A DNA stretch of 64,000 nucleotides, taken from Yersinia thracica (GTDB lineage: Bacteria > Pseudomonadota > Gammaproteobacteria > Enterobacterales > Enterobacteriaceae). Location of the stretch: the NCBI RefSeq assembly GCF_902170565.1, contig NZ_CABHXX010000074.1:62001-126000 (forward strand). The letters run 5' to 3'. Every line of letters starts with the position of its first letter. Position 1 is the first letter of the stretch. This document shows positions 21,683-34,337 of this stretch, piece by piece. The position numbers were made by a program, and so were the translations under genes. The notes beneath the pieces are model-generated. The model was not told the DNA's origin, searched no databases, and was given only the letters and a program-made list of their open reading frames with translations.

Positions 21683-24589
21683 ATGCCTTTTACACTTGGT
21701 CAACGCTGGATCAGCGATACAGAAAGCGAACTTGGATTGGGTACCGTCGTTGCCATTGACGTACGCATGATCACCTTACTGTTTCCCGCCACCGGTGAAA
21801 ACCGCCTTTACGCCAGAAATGACTCGCCAATTACCCGTGTCATGTTCAATCCGGGTGATACCATCACTCACCACGAAGGCTGGCAGCTGAAAGTGGAAGA
21901 GGTGTCTGAGGAGAATGGGCTGATTACCTATATCGGCACCCGCCTGGATACCGAAGAAACCGGCGTTTCTATGCGTGAAGTGTTGCTCGATAGCAAACTG
22001 ACTTTTAGCAAACCGCAGGATAGATTATTTGCAGGCCAAATCGATCGTATGGATCGATTCGCGCTGCGTTTCCGCGCCCGTAAATATCAAAGTGAGCAGT
22101 TCCGCTTGCCGTGGAGTGGCCTGCGCGGCATCCGCGCCAGCCTGATCCCGCACCAATTACATATTGCTTATGAAGTGGGCCAGCGCCATGCACCGCGTGT
22201 ATTGCTGGCCGATGAAGTCGGCTTGGGTAAAACCATCGAAGCCGGGATGATTATCCACCAGCAACTACTGTCAGGCCGTGCTGAGCGCATCCTGATTGTG
22301 GTGCCGGAAAGCTTGCAGCATCAGTGGTTGGTCGAAATGCTGCGCCGCTTTAATCTGCGCTTCTCGCTGTTTGATGACAGCCGCTATTCCGAGTCCCTAC
22401 TCGACAGCACCAATCCGTTTGAAACTGAACAAATGGTCATTTGCTCACTGGATTTTGTACGCCGTAATAAACAGCGCCTGGAACAGTTGGCGGATGCTTC
22501 CTGGGATCTGCTGGTGGTGGATGAAGCGCACCATCTGGCCTGGAGTGAAGAAGCCCCGAGCCGCGAATATCAAGTTATTGAACAGCTGGCCGAGCATATC
22601 CCCGGCGTGTTGCTGTTGACCGCCACCCCAGAGCAATTAGGCCAGCAAAGTCACTTTGCCCGTTTGCGCTTGCTTGATCCCGACCGCTTCCACGATTACG
22701 AAGAATTCGTTAATGAGCAGCAAAAATACCGCCCCATCGCCGATGCTGTGACATTGCTGCTGGGCGGTGAGCGCTTAACTGATGACAAGCTGAATCTGCT
22801 CGGCGAGCTGATTAATGAGCAAGATATTGAACCGCTGCTGAAAGCGGCAAACAGTCAAACTGAAGACAGCGAAGCCGCCCGCCAAGAGCTGGTGACCATG
22901 CTGATGGACAGACACGGCACCAGCCGTATCTTGTTCCGCAACACCCGCAATGGGGTGAAAGGCTTCCCACATCGTGTTTTGCATCAGATTAAGCTGCCAC
23001 TGCCGACTCAATACCAAACAGCCATTAAAGTCTCTGGCATTATGGGTGCGAAAAAAACCCTGGAAGCACGCGCCAAAGACATGCTTTACCCAGAACAAAT
23101 CTACCAAGAATTTGAGGGCGAAAATGCCACTTGGTGGAACTTTGACCCGCGGGTTGAATGGCTGCTTAACTATCTGACTGCAAATCGCAGTGAGAAAGTG
23201 CTGGTTATCTGCGCCCAAGCCGCCACCGCCTTACAGCTTGAGCAAGTATTGCGCGAGCGCGAAGCTATCCGCGCGGCCGTATTCCATGAAGGTTTATCAC
23301 TGATTGAACGCGACCGTGCGGCGGCCTATTTTGCTTCTGAAGAAGATGGCGCGCAGGTATTACTGTGTTCAGAAATCGGCTCCGAAGGGCGCAACTTCCA
23401 GTTTGCTTGCCAATTGGTGATGTTCGATTTGCCTTTTAACCCAGACTTGCTCGAACAACGTATTGGCCGCCTGGACAGGATTGGTCAAAACCGTGAAATT
23501 CAAATCATGGTGCCTTATCTGGAGAATACTGCGCAAGCCGTGCTGGTGCGCTGGTATCACGAAGGTTTGGATGCTTTCGAGCACACCTGCCCGACTGGCC
23601 GTACCATTTATGACAGTGGCTATCAGGAATTGATTACCTATCTGGCGACGCCGAATGAACAGGAAGGTTTGGATGAATTTATCCACGCCTGCCGCCAGCA
23701 GCACGAAGGGCTGAAACTCCAATTGGAACAGGGCCGTGACCGCCTGCTAGAAATGCACTCCAACGGCGGCGAACATGGGCAAGAACTGGCGCAAATCATT
23801 GCCGACCAAGACAATGACGTCAATTTGGTCAGTTTCGCCCTGAATCTGTTCGATATTGTGGGTATCAATCAAGAAGATCGCAGCGACAATTTAATTGTGC
23901 TGACCCCCTCTGACCACATGCTGGTGCCGGACTTCCCTGGGCTGCCGCAAGATGGCTGCACAGTGACATTCGATCGCGAACAGGCGTTATCGCGCGAAGA
24001 TGCTCAGTTTGTCAGTTGGGAGCACCCGATCATCCGTAACGGCTTGGATCTGATCTTATCCGGCGACACCGGCAGTTGTGCAGTTTCTTTGTTGAAAAAC
24101 AAAGCATTGCCGGTCGGTACTCTGCTCGCGGAGTTGGTCTATGTGGTCGAAGCGCAAGCACCAAAACACTTACAACTGACTCGCTTCTTACCGCCGACGC
24201 CGGTGCGGATGCTGATGGACAAAAATGGCACCAATTTGGCCGCGCAGGTTGAATTTGAAAGCTTTAATCGCCAACTAAATGCCGTCAATCGCCATACCTC
24301 CAGCAAATTGGTCAATGCGGTTCAGCAAGAAGTTCATGCAATGTTGCAGCAAGCAGAAGCCCTGATTGAAGAACAGGCACGTTTACTGATTGAAGCGGCT
24401 AAACATGAAGCGGATGACAAACTGAGCACTGAACTTTCACGTCTGGAAGCCCTAAAAGCGGTTAACCCCAATATTCGTGATGACGAAATAGAGACTCTGG
24501 AACATAACCGTAAAATGGTGCTGGAAAACCTGAATCAGGCGGGCTGGCGTTTGGATGCTATTCGTTTAGTCGTGGTGACGCACCAGTAA
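21683..24589 (+). CDS. rapA: RNA polymerase recycling ATPase RapA (HepA)
   Basis: The 968-residue SWI2/SNF2 ATPase has exactly the E. coli length. Walker A is [12 protein letters not shown], motif II is DEAHHL, and the C-terminal helicase half has [38 protein letters not shown]. RapA binds core RNA polymerase and promotes its release and reuse. The stop overlaps the rluA start by one base, so the two form an operon. Confidence 0.97.
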   Translation: MPFTLGQRWISDTESELGLGTVVAIDVRMITLLFPATGENRLYARNDSPITRVMFNPGDTITHHEGWQLKVEEVSEENGLITYIGTRLDTEETGVSMREVLLDSKLTFSKPQDRLFAGQIDRMDRFALRFRARKYQSEQFRLPWSGLRGIRASLIPHQLHIAYEVGQRHAPRVLLADEVGLGKTIEAGMIIHQQLLSGRAERILIVVPESLQHQWLVEMLRRFNLRFSLFDDSRYSESLLDSTNPFETEQMVICSLDFVRRNKQRLEQLADASWDLLVVDEAHHLAWSEEAPSREYQVIEQLAEHIPGVLLLTATPEQLGQQSHFARLRLLDPDRFHDYEEFVNEQQKYRPIADAVTLLLGGERLTDDKLNLLGELINEQDIEPLLKAANSQTEDSEAARQELVTMLMDRHGTSRILFRNTRNGVKGFPHRVLHQIKLPLPTQYQTAIKVSGIMGAKKTLEARAKDMLYPEQIYQEFEGENATWWNFDPRVEWLLNYLTANRSEKVLVICAQAATALQLEQVLREREAIRAAVFHEGLSLIERDRAAAYFASEEDGAQVLLCSEIGSEGRNFQFACQLVMFDLPFNPDLLEQRIGRLDRIGQNREIQIMVPYLENTAQAVLVRWYHEGLDAFEHTCPTGRTIYDSGYQELITYLATPNEQEGLDEFIHACRQQHEGLKLQLEQGRDRLLEMHSNGGEHGQELAQIIADQDNDVNLVSFALNLFDIVGINQEDRSDNLIVLTPSDHMLVPDFPGLPQDGCTVTFDREQALSREDAQFVSWEHPIIRNGLDLILSGDTGSCAVSLLKNKALPVGTLLAELVYVVEAQAPKHLQLTRFLPPTPVRMLMDKNGTNLAAQVEFESFNRQLNAVNRHTSSKLVNAVQQEVHAMLQQAEALIEEQARLLIEAAKHEADDKLSTELSRLEALKAVNPNIRDDEIETLEHNRKMVLENLNQAGWRLDAIRLVVVTHQ

Positions 24590-25242
24590 TGGAACCCTAT
24601 ACCCCCCCACTCGACCCTTGGCTGCTCATCCTGTTTCAGGATGAGCACATCATGGTGGTGAATAAACCGAGCGGATTACTTTCTGTACCGGGTCGTGCGC
24701 CGGAGAACAAAGACAGCATCATGACACGTATTCAGGCCGATTTTCCGACGGCTGAATCTGTTCACCGGCTGGATATGGCGACCAGTGGCGTGATTGTGGT
24801 GGCATTAACCAAAGCGGCTGAGCGCGAGCTGAAGCGGCAATTTCGCGAGCGCGAGCCGAAAAAGTCTTATATTGCGCGGGTGTGGGGCCATTTGGCGCAA
24901 GATGAAGGGCTGATTGACCTGCCTTTAATTTGCGACTGGCCGAACCGGCCCAAACAAAAAGTGTGTTACGAAACCGGTAAATCCTCGCAAACTCAGTATC
25001 AAGTGCTGTCTCGGGATGCTGATGGCAGTACGCGAGTGAAGTTATCCCCCATTACAGGCCGCTCACACCAATTACGGGTTCATATGCTGGCGATGGGTCA
25101 CCCGATCCTCGGTGATGGCTTCTATGCCCATCCCGCAGCAAAAGCGATGGCCCCCCGGTTGCAGTTACATGCTCAAGAGTTATGTATCACTCACCCGGAA
25201 TTTGGCACAGCAATGCATTTTAAATGCGATCCCGAGTTTTAA
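24589..25242 (+). CDS. rluA: dual-specificity 23S rRNA/tRNA pseudouridine synthase
   Basis: The 217-residue enzyme makes pseudouridine at 23S rRNA position 746 and tRNA position 32. The catalytic aspartate lies in HRLDMATSG, and KLSPITGRSHQLRVHM is the second family motif. It follows rapA with a one-base overlap (TAATG), as in E. coli, and ends at a strong hairpin. Confidence 0.96.
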   Translation: MEPYTPPLDPWLLILFQDEHIMVVNKPSGLLSVPGRAPENKDSIMTRIQADFPTAESVHRLDMATSGVIVVALTKAAERELKRQFREREPKKSYIARVWGHLAQDEGLIDLPLICDWPNRPKQKVCYETGKSSQTQYQVLSRDADGSTRVKLSPITGRSHQLRVHMLAMGHPILGDGFYAHPAAKAMAPRLQLHAQELCITHPEFGTAMHFKCDPEF

Positions 25243-25285
25243 CTTTTACTATTTTAACTTTTCACTAGAAGATCGCGCCAGAATC

Positions 25286-25324
25286 AAACTAGATCGGAAC
25301 AGAAGATCCGATCTAGTTTTGGTT
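25286..25324. terminator. terminator between rluA and djlA
   Basis: A perfect 13-bp stem (25286-25298 with 25107+200, that is 25107 plus offset giving 25307-25319) encloses an eight-base loop and is followed by a T-rich run. It separates convergent rluA and djlA and mainly suits the plus strand. Confidence 0.8.
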
Positions 25325-25342
25325 TTGCTGACACCACAACCC

Positions 25343-26170
25343 TTACTTAAATCCTTTCTCGCGCTTAATCAAATCATACGCGGCTTGAATTTCTTGGGCT
25401 TTTTGCTTAGCCATCTCCATCATTTCCGGCGGCAAACCTTTCGCCACCAGCTTATCTGGATGATGCTCTCCCATAAGCTTACGGTAAGCCCGTTTGATGG
25501 TCACACTATCATCCGTGCTGCTCACTCCCAGCACTTTGCAGGCGTCCTCTAATGTCGGGCCTTGTGGCGCTTGCTGGTAGCCGCCTTGAGAATAACCACT
25601 CTGTTGGCCTTGCCAACCGCCACCGCCAAACTGACGCCCGCCCTCAATCATGCTCAGGAACTGATCAAACTGACCACGGGAGATCCCCAATTCTTCAGCA
25701 ATGACATACAAAACCTGCCGTTCATTAGGATGCAAAGAGCCGTCAGCAAATGCGGCTTGTAGCTGAATTTCCAGAAACATCCGAATTAAATCAAAACGAC
25801 CAAAGCAAACACCACGGAGTTCCTGCAATCTTTCACGCAACGGGAACCCACTCTCTTTCCCCTCGCGAAACGCTTGCTGTGCTGCTGTTCGCGCCTCGCC
25901 ATGCAATTGCATTCTGTCCATCAATTGACTGGCAAGTTGAATATCGACCTCCGTCACCCGCCCCTTGGCCTTGGTTAAATGCCCCATAACCTGAAAAGTG
26001 GTGCGGAAAAAAATTAATTGTCGTGTTTGTTGATCGGCAAAATAGCCGCGGCGCTTAGTGCTACGCGCCTTGTCGACCATATGGCCAACAAGCAACCCCA
26101 AGATTGCACCCCAGACGCCACCGGACATAAAGCCCAATATCAGACCGAGCAGTTTTCCCCAATACCGCAT
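25343..26170 (-). CDS. djlA: membrane-anchored DnaJ-like co-chaperone DjlA
   Basis: The 275-residue type III J-protein has a single N-terminal membrane helix (about 6-30, with Gly spacing suited to dimerisation), a central TerB-like helical domain (about 50-190) and a C-terminal J-domain with HHPDKL. It stimulates DnaK at the inner membrane and affects colanic-acid signalling. A Gly/Gln-rich linker ([19 protein letters not shown]) precedes the J-domain. It diverges from lptD. Confidence 0.95.
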   Translation of the reverse strand: MRYWGKLLGLILGFMSGGVWGAILGLLVGHMVDKARSTKRRGYFADQQTRQLIFFRTTFQVMGHLTKAKGRVTEVDIQLASQLMDRMQLHGEARTAAQQAFREGKESGFPLRERLQELRGVCFGRFDLIRMFLEIQLQAAFADGSLHPNERQVLYVIAEELGISRGQFDQFLSMIEGGRQFGGGGWQGQQSGYSQGGYQQAPQGPTLEDACKVLGVSSTDDSVTIKRAYRKLMGEHHPDKLVAKGLPPEMMEMAKQKAQEIQAAYDLIKREKGFK

Positions 26171-26354
26171 ATACTCCTCAATTCATCATGCCGTCAGTCA
26201 AAATTTGCATTATCATACTCGGCATTCAGCTCAGCGCCTAACAACGAGACGTGTAAACGGCCGGATTTAACACTAGCGCAACTGTGATGAGTAATATAGT
26301 CTCAGACCGTTTGCCGGCATGATGCCCCCCGATGACGGAACACCAAAACCGCGT

Positions 26355-28718
26355 ATGAAAAAAAGATTCCCAACACTGCTGGCCACATTGATATGGACGG
26401 CACTATATAGCCAGCACACTCTGGCTGACCTTTCCGAGCAATGTATGCTTGGAGTACCGACCTATGACCAACCTTTGGTCACTGGCGATCCGAACCAGCT
26501 GCCGGTCCGTATTAATGCGGATAAAACCGAAGCCAATTACCCGGATAATGCCCTTTTTACCGGCAATGTTATTGTCCAACAAGGCAATAGCACCCTGACG
26601 GCTAATCAGGTCGAACTCACTCAAGTACAGAAACCGAGCGAAGCTATCCCGGTGCGTACCGTCACAGCGACCGGTGACGTTAATTACGACGATCCGCAAA
26701 TTAAGCTGAAAGGGCCGAAAGGCTGGTCAAACCTGAATACCAAAGACACTGATATGGATAAAGGCAAATATCAGATGGTCGGTCGTCAGGGGCGTGGTGA
26801 TGCTGACCAGATGAAATTACGCGGTCAAAACCGCTATACCATTTTAGAGAATGGGACATTCACTTCTTGCTTACCCGGCGATAATAGCTGGAGCGTAGTC
26901 GGCTCCGAAGTGATCCATGACCGCGAAGAGCAAGTCGCAGAAATCTGGAATGCGCGTTTTAAAATTGGCAAAGTGCCGGTGTTCTATAGCCCGTACATGC
27001 AATTACCGGTGGGCGACAAACGCCGATCTGGTTTCCTGATCCCAAATGCTAAGTACACCAGTAATAACGGCTTTGAATTTATGCTGCCGTATTATTGGAA
27101 CATTGCGCCAAACTTTGATGCCACCATCACCCCTCATTATATGGAGCGGCGTGGTTTGCAGTGGCAAAATGAGTTCCGCTATTTGCTGGCTCCTGGTTCT
27201 GGCACCATGGCGTTGGATTGGTTACCGAGTGACCGCTTATACCATGGCGTTGATGGCAAAGAGCAAGATCCTACCCGCTGGTTATACTACTGGAGCCATT
27301 CGGGTGTGATGGATAAAGTTTGGCGCTTCAACGTCAACTATACCCGTGTCAGTGACCCAGATTACTTTACCGATTTAACCTCACAATACGGTTCGACCAC
27401 TGACGGCTATGCCACACAAATTTTCAGTGTGGGTTATGCTAACCAGAACTGGGATGCCACCCTGGCGTCCAAACAGTTCCAGGTATTTACTACCGGTGGT
27501 AACAGTAATGCTTACCGCGCCCAGCCTCAGCTGGACATGAACTACTACAAAAATGATCTTGGTCCGTTTGATTTACACGTCTATAGCCAGGCGGTCAAAT
27601 TCACCAGTGTCAATCCGTATAATCCGGAAGCCAGCCGTTTCCACATCGAACCCTCAGTTAATCTGCCGTTGTCTAACGGTTGGGGTAGCTTAAATACCGA
27701 AGCTAAATTACTGGCAACCCATTATCAGCAAGATGTGCCAGACGGCTTTGCCAACTACTATAGAAGACAGAATGGTGGTGCAACCCCGCCCAACTTGAAA
27801 GACTCGGTTGACCGCGTGATGCCACAGTTTAAAGTCGACGGTAAAGTGGTCTTTGATCGGCCAATGGACTGGGCGACAGGTTTCACCCAAACATTAGAAC
27901 CACGCGCACAATATCTCTACGTTCCTTACCGGAATCAGGATGATATCTATATTTACGACACCACGCTGATGCAGTCGGACTACTCCGGCCTGTTCCGTGA
28001 CCGTACTTATAGTGGTCTGGATCGCATAGCTTCAGCCAATCAGGTGTCTACCGGTTTAACTTCTCGCATTTATGATGATGAACTGGTTGAACGTTTTAAC
28101 GTTTCAGTAGGTCAAATCTATTACTTTAGCCGTTCGCGGACGGGTAATAGTGAAACCATCGATAACAGTGATGATACCGGTAGCTTGGTTTGGGCGGGTG
28201 ATAGCTTCTGGCGCATTAGTGATCAACTGGGCCTGAAAGGCGGCGCGCAATATGATACCCGCTTGGGGAGTTTGACCCTGGGTAATGCGGTAATGGAGTA
28301 TAGGAAAGACTCTGAGCGTATGATTCAATTGAATTATCGCTATGCCAGCCCGGAATATATTCAAGCAGCAGTATCGAACGTGAAAAGCCCGGGTTATCAA
28401 CAGGGTATTTCTCAAATTGGTACTACCGCCAGTTGGCCAATTGCTGATCGCTGGGCATTGGTTGGAGCTTATTATTACGATACCAAAGCCAATCAGCCCG
28501 CAAGTCAATTGGTTGGCGTACAATACAATACTTGCTGCTGGGCAATTAACTTGGGTTATGAACGGAAAATCACGGGTTGGAATTCACAAAATGAAACCAG
28601 CAAATATGACAACAGAGTTAGCTTTAACATCGAATTACGTGGTCTGAGCAGCGACCATAGCCTGGGGACTACGCAGATGCTAGGCTCAGGTATTCTGCCT
28701 TATCAAAGTGCATTCTGA
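26355..28718 (+). CDS. lptD: LPS-assembly outer-membrane protein LptD
   Basis: The 787-residue protein has a signal peptide ([24 protein letters not shown]), an N-terminal periplasmic jellyroll that receives LPS, and a large C-terminal beta-barrel. Cysteines near residue 30 (EQCMLGVP), in TSCLPGD and in the NTCCW pair match the disulfide set needed for function. With LptE it inserts LPS into the outer leaflet. The ATG at 26355 gives the standard signal peptide; the frame opens 36 bases earlier without homology. surA follows, as in E. coli. Confidence 0.97.
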   Translation: MKKRFPTLLATLIWTALYSQHTLADLSEQCMLGVPTYDQPLVTGDPNQLPVRINADKTEANYPDNALFTGNVIVQQGNSTLTANQVELTQVQKPSEAIPVRTVTATGDVNYDDPQIKLKGPKGWSNLNTKDTDMDKGKYQMVGRQGRGDADQMKLRGQNRYTILENGTFTSCLPGDNSWSVVGSEVIHDREEQVAEIWNARFKIGKVPVFYSPYMQLPVGDKRRSGFLIPNAKYTSNNGFEFMLPYYWNIAPNFDATITPHYMERRGLQWQNEFRYLLAPGSGTMALDWLPSDRLYHGVDGKEQDPTRWLYYWSHSGVMDKVWRFNVNYTRVSDPDYFTDLTSQYGSTTDGYATQIFSVGYANQNWDATLASKQFQVFTTGGNSNAYRAQPQLDMNYYKNDLGPFDLHVYSQAVKFTSVNPYNPEASRFHIEPSVNLPLSNGWGSLNTEAKLLATHYQQDVPDGFANYYRRQNGGATPPNLKDSVDRVMPQFKVDGKVVFDRPMDWATGFTQTLEPRAQYLYVPYRNQDDIYIYDTTLMQSDYSGLFRDRTYSGLDRIASANQVSTGLTSRIYDDELVERFNVSVGQIYYFSRSRTGNSETIDNSDDTGSLVWAGDSFWRISDQLGLKGGAQYDTRLGSLTLGNAVMEYRKDSERMIQLNYRYASPEYIQAAVSNVKSPGYQQGISQIGTTASWPIADRWALVGAYYYDTKANQPASQLVGVQYNTCCWAINLGYERKITGWNSQNETSKYDNRVSFNIELRGLSSDHSLGTTQMLGSGILPYQSAF

Positions 28719-28785
28719 TACTGTGTAACACACTGAATACAGTGAATTTTAACCCGCAAAAGCGGATTACATAAATGGAAAAGGT

Positions 28786-30090
28786 ATGAAGAACTGGAGA
28801 ACGCTTATTCTCGGATTGGTTGTCTGTGCCAATACCGCGTTCGCAGCACCACAAGAAGTTGATAAAGTTGCCGCAGTGGTTGATAACGGCGTCGTCCTGC
28901 AAAGCGATGTCGACGGTCTGTTACAATCCGTGAAACTGAATGCACAGCAAGCTGGGCAACAAGTTCCAGATGATGCGACATTGCGTCATCAAATTCTTGA
29001 GCGCCTGATCATGGATAATATCCAATTGCAGATGGCGAAAAAGATGGGCATTACCATCAGTGACGAAGCGCTGGATAAAGCTATTGCTGATATTGCCGCG
29101 CAAAACCGGATGACTCCTGACCAGATGCGTAGCCGTTTAGCGGCTGACGGTCTGAATTACGACACTTACCGTGAGCAGATCCGCAAAGAAATGCTGACGT
29201 CAGAAGTGCGTAACAATGAAGTGCGTCGTCGCATTACTATTCTGCCGCAAGAAGTTGAATCGCTGGCCAAGCAAGTGGGCAACCAAACTAGCGGTGATGC
29301 GGAATTGAACCTCAGCCACATCCTGATTCCATTACCTGAAAATCCGTCGCAACAACAGGTTGATCAGGCTGAAGATGTCGCTAACAAATTAGTATCTGAC
29401 ATTAAAGGCGGCGCTGATTTTGGTAAATTGGCTATCGCCAACTCAGCTGACTCTCAGGCGCTGAAAGGCGGCCAGATGGGTTGGGGTAAATTGCAGGAAT
29501 TGCCTTCTTTGTTTGCGGAAAGACTGCAATCGGCTAGCAAAGGTGATGTTGTTGGTCCAATCCGTTCCGGTGTCGGCTTCCATATTCTGAAAGTGAATGA
29601 TATCCGTGGAGCTGATAACTCGGTTTCCGTCACCGAGGTTCACGCCCGCCACATCTTGCTGAAACCGTCACCCGTCATGACTGACGATCAGGCCCGTGCC
29701 AAGTTAGCGGCTGCGGCTGCAGATATTAAGAGCGGGAAAGCCAACTTCGCCACTATCGCCAAAGAAATTTCTCAGGATCCGGGTTCTGCTATGCAAGGCG
29801 GTGACTTGGGTTGGGCTTCGCCAGATATTTATGATCCCGCATTTCGTGATGCGCTGATGAAACTGAAAAAAGGCGAAATCAGTGCGCCGGTTCATTCTTC
29901 TTTCGGCTGGCATTTAATTCAGGTTGTTGATACCCGTCAGGTAGACAAAACTGATGCAGCACAGAAAGATCGGGCGTACCGTATGCTCTTTAGCCGTAAG
30001 TTTGCAGAAGAAGCTCAAACCTGGATGCAAGAGCAACGCGCCGCAGCTTATGTGAAAATTCTTGATGGTAGTGATGCGAAAACACAATAA
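28786..30090 (+). CDS. surA: periplasmic peptidyl-prolyl isomerase/chaperone SurA
   Basis: The 434-residue protein has a signal peptide ending near FAAP, an N-terminal chaperone core, and two parvulin domains (about 175-275 and 285-390, marked by LSHILIPLP and ARHILLKPS). It escorts outer-membrane proteins, including LptD, across the periplasm. The 3' end overlaps pdxA by 17 bases, so the operon continues. Confidence 0.97.
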   Translation: MKNWRTLILGLVVCANTAFAAPQEVDKVAAVVDNGVVLQSDVDGLLQSVKLNAQQAGQQVPDDATLRHQILERLIMDNIQLQMAKKMGITISDEALDKAIADIAAQNRMTPDQMRSRLAADGLNYDTYREQIRKEMLTSEVRNNEVRRRITILPQEVESLAKQVGNQTSGDAELNLSHILIPLPENPSQQQVDQAEDVANKLVSDIKGGADFGKLAIANSADSQALKGGQMGWGKLQELPSLFAERLQSASKGDVVGPIRSGVGFHILKVNDIRGADNSVSVTEVHARHILLKPSPVMTDDQARAKLAAAAADIKSGKANFATIAKEISQDPGSAMQGGDLGWASPDIYDPAFRDALMKLKKGEISAPVHSSFGWHLIQVVDTRQVDKTDAAQKDRAYRMLFSRKFAEEAQTWMQEQRAAAYVKILDGSDAKTQ

Positions 30091-31069
30091 TCGGATTGTT
30101 ATCACCCCCGGCGAGCCTGCCGGGGTTGGGCCGGATTTAGTCATCGCCTTAGCGCAGCAGGATTGGCCTGTTGAGTTGGTGGTGTGCGCTGATCCGGCCT
30201 TGCTACTTGCTCGTGCCAGTCAACTTAACCTGCCATTGCAGCTACGTGAATATCAGCAAGATCAACCCGCATTGGCACAACGCGCGGGTACTCTGACTAT
30301 CTTGCCAGTGAAAACTGTCGCTGAGGTGACCCCCGGTCAGCTTGATGTCAGAAACAGCCACTATGTGGTGGAGACACTGGCTAAAGCCTGTGATGGCGCA
30401 ATCAGTGGCGAATTCGCTGCATTGGTCACCGGCCCGGTACAAAAAAGTATTATCAATGATGCGGGTATCCCCTTTATCGGGCACACTGAGTTCTTTGCTG
30501 ACCGTAGCCTCTGCTCTCGGGTGGTGATGATGTTGGCAACAGAAGAGTTGCGGGTCGCGCTAGCAACCACTCACTTGCCTTTACTGGCAGTGCCGGGGGC
30601 TATCACTCAGGCGAGTCTGCATGAAGTTATCACCATTCTTGATAATGACTTGAAAACCAAATTTGGTATTAGCCAACCACAGATTTATGTGTGTGGGCTT
30701 AATCCGCATGCGGGCGAAGGTGGTCATATGGGCCATGAAGAGATCGATACCATTATTCCCGCGTTAGATACATTGCGTCAGCAAGGAATAAACCTTATCG
30801 GCCCGCTCCCCGCAGACACACTATTTCAACCCAAATATCTGCAACATGCAGATGCCGTTCTTGCCATGTACCATGATCAAGGGCTGCCAGTATTGAAATA
30901 TCAAGGGTTTGGCCGAGCTGTCAATATCACACTCGGGCTACCTTTTATCCGCACATCTGTGGATCACGGTACCGCTTTAGAACTCGCCGCAACCGGTTCT
31001 GCCGATGTCGGCAGTTTCATTACGGCATTAAACTTAGCCATTAAAATGATAAATAACAGCAATGAATAA
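30074..31069 (+). CDS. pdxA: 4-hydroxythreonine-4-phosphate dehydrogenase
   Basis: PdxA oxidises 4-phosphohydroxy-L-threonine in pyridoxal-phosphate synthesis. The 331-residue product has [13 protein letters not shown] at its start, GHTEFFADR, and the metal-site segment [18 protein letters not shown] chose the ATG at 30074, which gives the usual N-terminus; the frame extends to earlier starts inside surA. It overlaps surA at one end and rsmA at the other. Confidence 0.96.
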   Translation: MRKHNNRIVITPGEPAGVGPDLVIALAQQDWPVELVVCADPALLLARASQLNLPLQLREYQQDQPALAQRAGTLTILPVKTVAEVTPGQLDVRNSHYVVETLAKACDGAISGEFAALVTGPVQKSIINDAGIPFIGHTEFFADRSLCSRVVMMLATEELRVALATTHLPLLAVPGAITQASLHEVITILDNDLKTKFGISQPQIYVCGLNPHAGEGGHMGHEEIDTIIPALDTLRQQGINLIGPLPADTLFQPKYLQHADAVLAMYHDQGLPVLKYQGFGRAVNITLGLPFIRTSVDHGTALELAATGSADVGSFITALNLAIKMINNSNE

Positions 31070-31880
31070 TAGAGTCCACCAAGGGCACTTTGCCCGCAAA
31101 CGCTTTGGACAAAACTTTTTAAACGATCAGTTTGTCATCGACAGCATTGTCTCCGCTATCCACCCGGTTCCCGGTGAAGCAGTGGTGGAGATTGGCCCCG
31201 GTTTAGGCGCATTGACTGAACCCGTAGCCGCTCGTATGGATCATATGACAGTCATCGAGCTAGACCGCGATTTGGCTGCTCGTCTGGCCAGCCATCCTCA
31301 ACTGAAAGACAAGCTCACTATTCATCAAGAAGATGCGATGAAAATCAATTTTTCTGAGCTAGCCGAGCAAGCAGGGCAGTCATTACGGGTCTTTGGTAAC
31401 TTGCCCTACAACATCTCTACCCCGCTGATGTTTCATCTTTTCAGCTATACTAATGCAATCCGCGACATGCATTTCATGTTGCAAAAAGAGGTGGTTAACC
31501 GCCTGGTTGCAGGGCCTAACAGTAAAGCTTATGGCCGTCTGACAGTAATGGCGCAATACTATTGCAACGTCATTCCCGTGCTGGAAGTGCCGCCAACTGC
31601 ATTTACCCCGGCCCCGAAAGTGGATTCGGCCGTGGTGCGTCTTATTCCTCATGTGAATATGCCAAACCCAGTGGGCGATGTGCGGATGCTGACCCGCATT
31701 ACTACGCAAGCATTCAACCAGCGCAGAAAAACCGTGCGTAATAGCTTGGGTGACCTATTCACTTCAGAGCAATTAATCGAATTAGGTATTGACCCGATAA
31801 TGCGGGCAGAGAATATTTCGGTAGCACAATACTGTAAGCTGGCGAACTGGCTTTCAGCTCAATCGGCACCACAAGAATAA
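31062..31880 (+). CDS. rsmA: 16S rRNA dimethyladenosine transferase
   Basis: RsmA (KsgA) dimethylates two adjacent adenines (1518/1519) near the 3' end of 16S rRNA during late 30S assembly. The 272-residue enzyme shows the SAM motif [13 protein letters not shown] and the catalytic NLPYNIS. It overlaps the end of pdxA by eight bases, implying coupled translation; loss of activity would give kasugamycin resistance. Confidence 0.97.
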   Translation: MNNRVHQGHFARKRFGQNFLNDQFVIDSIVSAIHPVPGEAVVEIGPGLGALTEPVAARMDHMTVIELDRDLAARLASHPQLKDKLTIHQEDAMKINFSELAEQAGQSLRVFGNLPYNISTPLMFHLFSYTNAIRDMHFMLQKEVVNRLVAGPNSKAYGRLTVMAQYYCNVIPVLEVPPTAFTPAPKVDSAVVRLIPHVNMPNPVGDVRMLTRITTQAFNQRRKTVRNSLGDLFTSEQLIELGIDPIMRAENISVAQYCKLANWLSAQSAPQE

Positions 31881-31893
31881 GCAGGAGCACATT

Positions 31894-32271
31894 ATGATTG
31901 AACAGCCCCGCGTTTGTGTACAGGTACAAAGTATCTATGTGGAAACTCAGTCGATACCTGACGAAGAGCGTTTTGTCTTCGCCTATACCGTGACGATTCG
32001 TAATTTAGGCCGTTCAAATGTGCAACTTATTGGCCGCTATTGGTTAATTACCAATAGCAATGGCCGACAGACAGAAGTTCAGGGCGAAGGAGTCATCGGC
32101 GAACAGCCGTTGATCCTGCCAGGTAACGAGTTCCAATACACCAGCGGAGCTGTGCTAGAAACGCCGCTGGGTACCATGGAAGGGCATTATGAGATGGTTG
32201 ACCACCTCGGTCAGGCTTTCCGTACTGTGATTCCGGTGTTCCGTTTAGCGATCCCCGCGCTTATCCATTAA
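31894..32271 (+). CDS. apaG: ApaG domain protein
   Basis: A 125-residue single-domain protein of the ApaG/DUF525 family, an immunoglobulin-like beta sandwich, with the conserved GRYWLITN and [23 protein letters not shown] segments. Its biochemical role is not settled; it is always found near apaH. It is 13 bases after rsmA and 14 before apaH. Confidence 0.95.
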   Translation: MIEQPRVCVQVQSIYVETQSIPDEERFVFAYTVTIRNLGRSNVQLIGRYWLITNSNGRQTEVQGEGVIGEQPLILPGNEFQYTSGAVLETPLGTMEGHYEMVDHLGQAFRTVIPVFRLAIPALIH

Positions 32272-32285
32272 CCCTGACCTCAACT

Positions 32286-33164
32286 ATGTCTACTTATCTT
32301 ATTGGCGATGTTCATGGCTGCCTTGATGAGTTACTCGCGCTATTAGCGCAAGTGAACTTTGACTCGCAGCAAGATACTTTGTGGCTGACCGGTGATTTAG
32401 TTTCCCGAGGCCCGGCTTCACTGGATGTATTACGTTATGTCCGCTCACTAGGGCCAGCCGTACGGATGGTTCTGGGTAATCATGATCTGCATTTGCTGGC
32501 GGTTTATGCTGGCATCAGCCGCAATAAACCCAAAGACCGCATCACTCCACTGCTTGAAGCCCCAGATGCTGACGAGCTGATTAATTGGTTACGCCGCCAA
32601 CCGGTTTTGCAGGTTGATGACGAATTAAAATTGATTATGGCCCACGCCGGTATTACCCCTCAGTGGGATATAGAAACAGCCCAGATGTGTGCCCGTGAAG
32701 TAGAGGCAGTCTTAAGCAGCGACAGCTACCCGCTATTCCTTGATGCAATGTACGGTGATATGCCCAACAACTGGTCACCAGAATTGACGGGGTTAGCACG
32801 TTTGCGCTTTAGCACTAATGCATTGACTCGTATGCGTTTTTGCTTCCCAAATGGGCAACTGGATATGATCTGTAAAGACACGCCAGAAAATGCCCCTGCC
32901 CCACTTAAACCTTGGTTTGAGTTACCGCGACTGGTCAGCCCTGAGTATTCAATTATCTTTGGTCACTGGGCATCGCTGGAAGGAAAAGGTGTCCCTGAAG
33001 GGATTTATGGGCTGGATACCGGTTGTTGCTGGGGAGGTAATTTAACCCTGCTCCGTTGGGAAGATAAGCGTTATTTCACCCAACCTGCTTTCAAAGTTGA
33101 AGCTGAAATAACCCAAACTGACGAAATAGCCGCAGCAGCAAAAGATTCTTCTAATTACCTGTAA
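32286..33164 (+). CDS. apaH: diadenosine tetraphosphatase
   Basis: ApaH splits Ap4A into two ADP and removes NAD-like or Np4-type caps from RNA. The 292-residue phosphoesterase has the metal motifs [14 protein letters not shown] and GNHD. It is last in the surA-apaH run and ends at a strong bidirectional terminator. The C-terminal tail is about ten residues longer than in E. coli and not conserved. Confidence 0.95.
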   Translation: MSTYLIGDVHGCLDELLALLAQVNFDSQQDTLWLTGDLVSRGPASLDVLRYVRSLGPAVRMVLGNHDLHLLAVYAGISRNKPKDRITPLLEAPDADELINWLRRQPVLQVDDELKLIMAHAGITPQWDIETAQMCAREVEAVLSSDSYPLFLDAMYGDMPNNWSPELTGLARLRFSTNALTRMRFCFPNGQLDMICKDTPENAPAPLKPWFELPRLVSPEYSIIFGHWASLEGKGVPEGIYGLDTGCCWGGNLTLLRWEDKRYFTQPAFKVEAEITQTDEIAAAAKDSSNYL

Positions 33165-33190
33165 AATATAATTAATTAGAAAATAAGCAT

Positions 33191-33220
33191 AAAAAAGCCT
33201 GTTAATAAGCAGGCTTTTTT
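33191..33220. terminator. bidirectional terminator between apaH and folA
   Basis: AAAAAAGCCTG (33191-33201), an eight-base loop, CAGGCTTTTTT (33210-33220). The A and T runs on each side let it end both convergent transcripts. Confidence 0.93.
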
Positions 33221-33240
33221 ATTTGGGATGGCAGTTGCAA

Positions 33241-33723
33241 TTAGCGACGCTCGAGGATCTCGAAGCAATAACTATGTGAATTAGCCTCGTCTGCATCATG
33301 GAACTCACTAAAGGTGCTTTCCCATTCATCAGGCTCATAGTCTGGGAAGTGAGTATCACCACCAACTTCAGCATCAATGTGAGTGAGATACATGCGGTTA
33401 GCGCGGTCTAAGAATTGCTTATAGACACGTCCACCGCCCATCACCATCACTTCTTCCACATCACCCGCCAAGGCAAGCGCATCATCAATAGAAGTAGCCC
33501 ATGTCACGCGGTCATCAATGCCCGGTTGGCTACTGATAACAATATTCAACCGCCCAGGTAGAGGGCGACCGATAGATTCGAATGTCTTGCGACCCATAAT
33601 TACCGGTTTATTTAGCGTGTTACGTTTGAACCACGCTAAGTCAGCCGGTAAGTGCCATGGCATGGCGTTTTCCATACCAATAACGCGATCCGCTGCCAAT
33701 GCAGCGATCAGGCTGATAATCAT
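33241..33723 (-). CDS. folA: dihydrofolate reductase
   Basis: FolA reduces dihydrofolate with NADPH and is the target of trimethoprim. The 160-residue enzyme shows [18 protein letters not shown], with the substrate-binding Asp at position 27, and [16 protein letters not shown] for NADPH. Its length and motifs are ordinary for a chromosomal enzyme, with no sign of a resistance variant. Confidence 0.97.
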   Translation of the reverse strand: MIISLIAALAADRVIGMENAMPWHLPADLAWFKRNTLNKPVIMGRKTFESIGRPLPGRLNIVISSQPGIDDRVTWATSIDDALALAGDVEEVMVMGGGRVYKQFLDRANRMYLTHIDAEVGGDTHFPDYEPDEWESTFSEFHDADEANSHSYCFEILERR

Positions 33724-33872
33724 TATTAAACCCTGTAGGCTGCGAGAGCCAGTCCCGAAAAATTGCTCACACTATACGGAAAGCCTAATCCAGCGTCGAT
33801 AGCGATAAGCAGACTAATCACACATATAAGACTGCTCCTACCCCAAGACAAAGAATAGGGGAAAAAAAAGCC

Positions 33873-34337
33873 TTATACACCAGGACGTTTGCGATATAAC
33901 CATAATCCAGGCAAGGATAAACCAATCGACAACGCACCGACAATAAATGATGCCTTCAAGAAATTAGTCACCATCGTGGACATTAATGCCTCGGTGTAAC
34001 CCAGATGAGAAATCTCTACGACCGATATCATCGCGGTGTAAGCAGAAATCCCAGGGAACATAGGAATGACGGCGGCAACAGTGAACACTTTCGGGTGCGC
34101 CAGCAACCAGCGCGACCAATTAATTCCGATGACGCCAATCATAATTGAAGCCAATAATGAAGCTGGTTCGATATTCATGCCAAAATGAATCATCAACATG
34201 CGCGAGCCGTGCCCAACGGCACCCAGCAATGCGCAGTAGCGTAATGCCCGCACCGGCACATTAAATACCATCGCAAAACCCAGCGCCGGAATAGCCGCCA
34301 ACACCATATCTTGCAATAATGCCCAGAGTAAATTCAT
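33873..34337 (-). CDS. yjjB: YjjB, membrane subunit of the YjjPB exporter
   Basis: The 154-residue protein has four or five hydrophobic helices and matches E. coli YjjB over most of its length ([46 protein letters not shown]). It belongs to the ThrE/YjjB half of the ThrE-type exporters; in E. coli YjjP and YjjB together export succinate. I chose the ATG at 34337, which overlaps the yjjP stop as TGATG and has a good ribosome site; an ATG at 34343 is also possible. Confidence 0.9.
   Translation of the reverse strand: MNLLWALLQDMVLAAIPALGFAMVFNVPVRALRYCALLGAVGHGSRMLMIHFGMNIEPASLLASIMIGVIGINWSRWLLAHPKVFTVAAVIPMFPGISAYTAMISVVEISHLGYTEALMSTMVTNFLKASFIVGALSIGLSLPGLWLYRKRPGV

Noticed and set aside
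33241-33723. folA as an acquired trimethoprim-resistance gene
   Set aside because: Length, motifs and neighbours (apaGH side) are those of the chromosomal enzyme.
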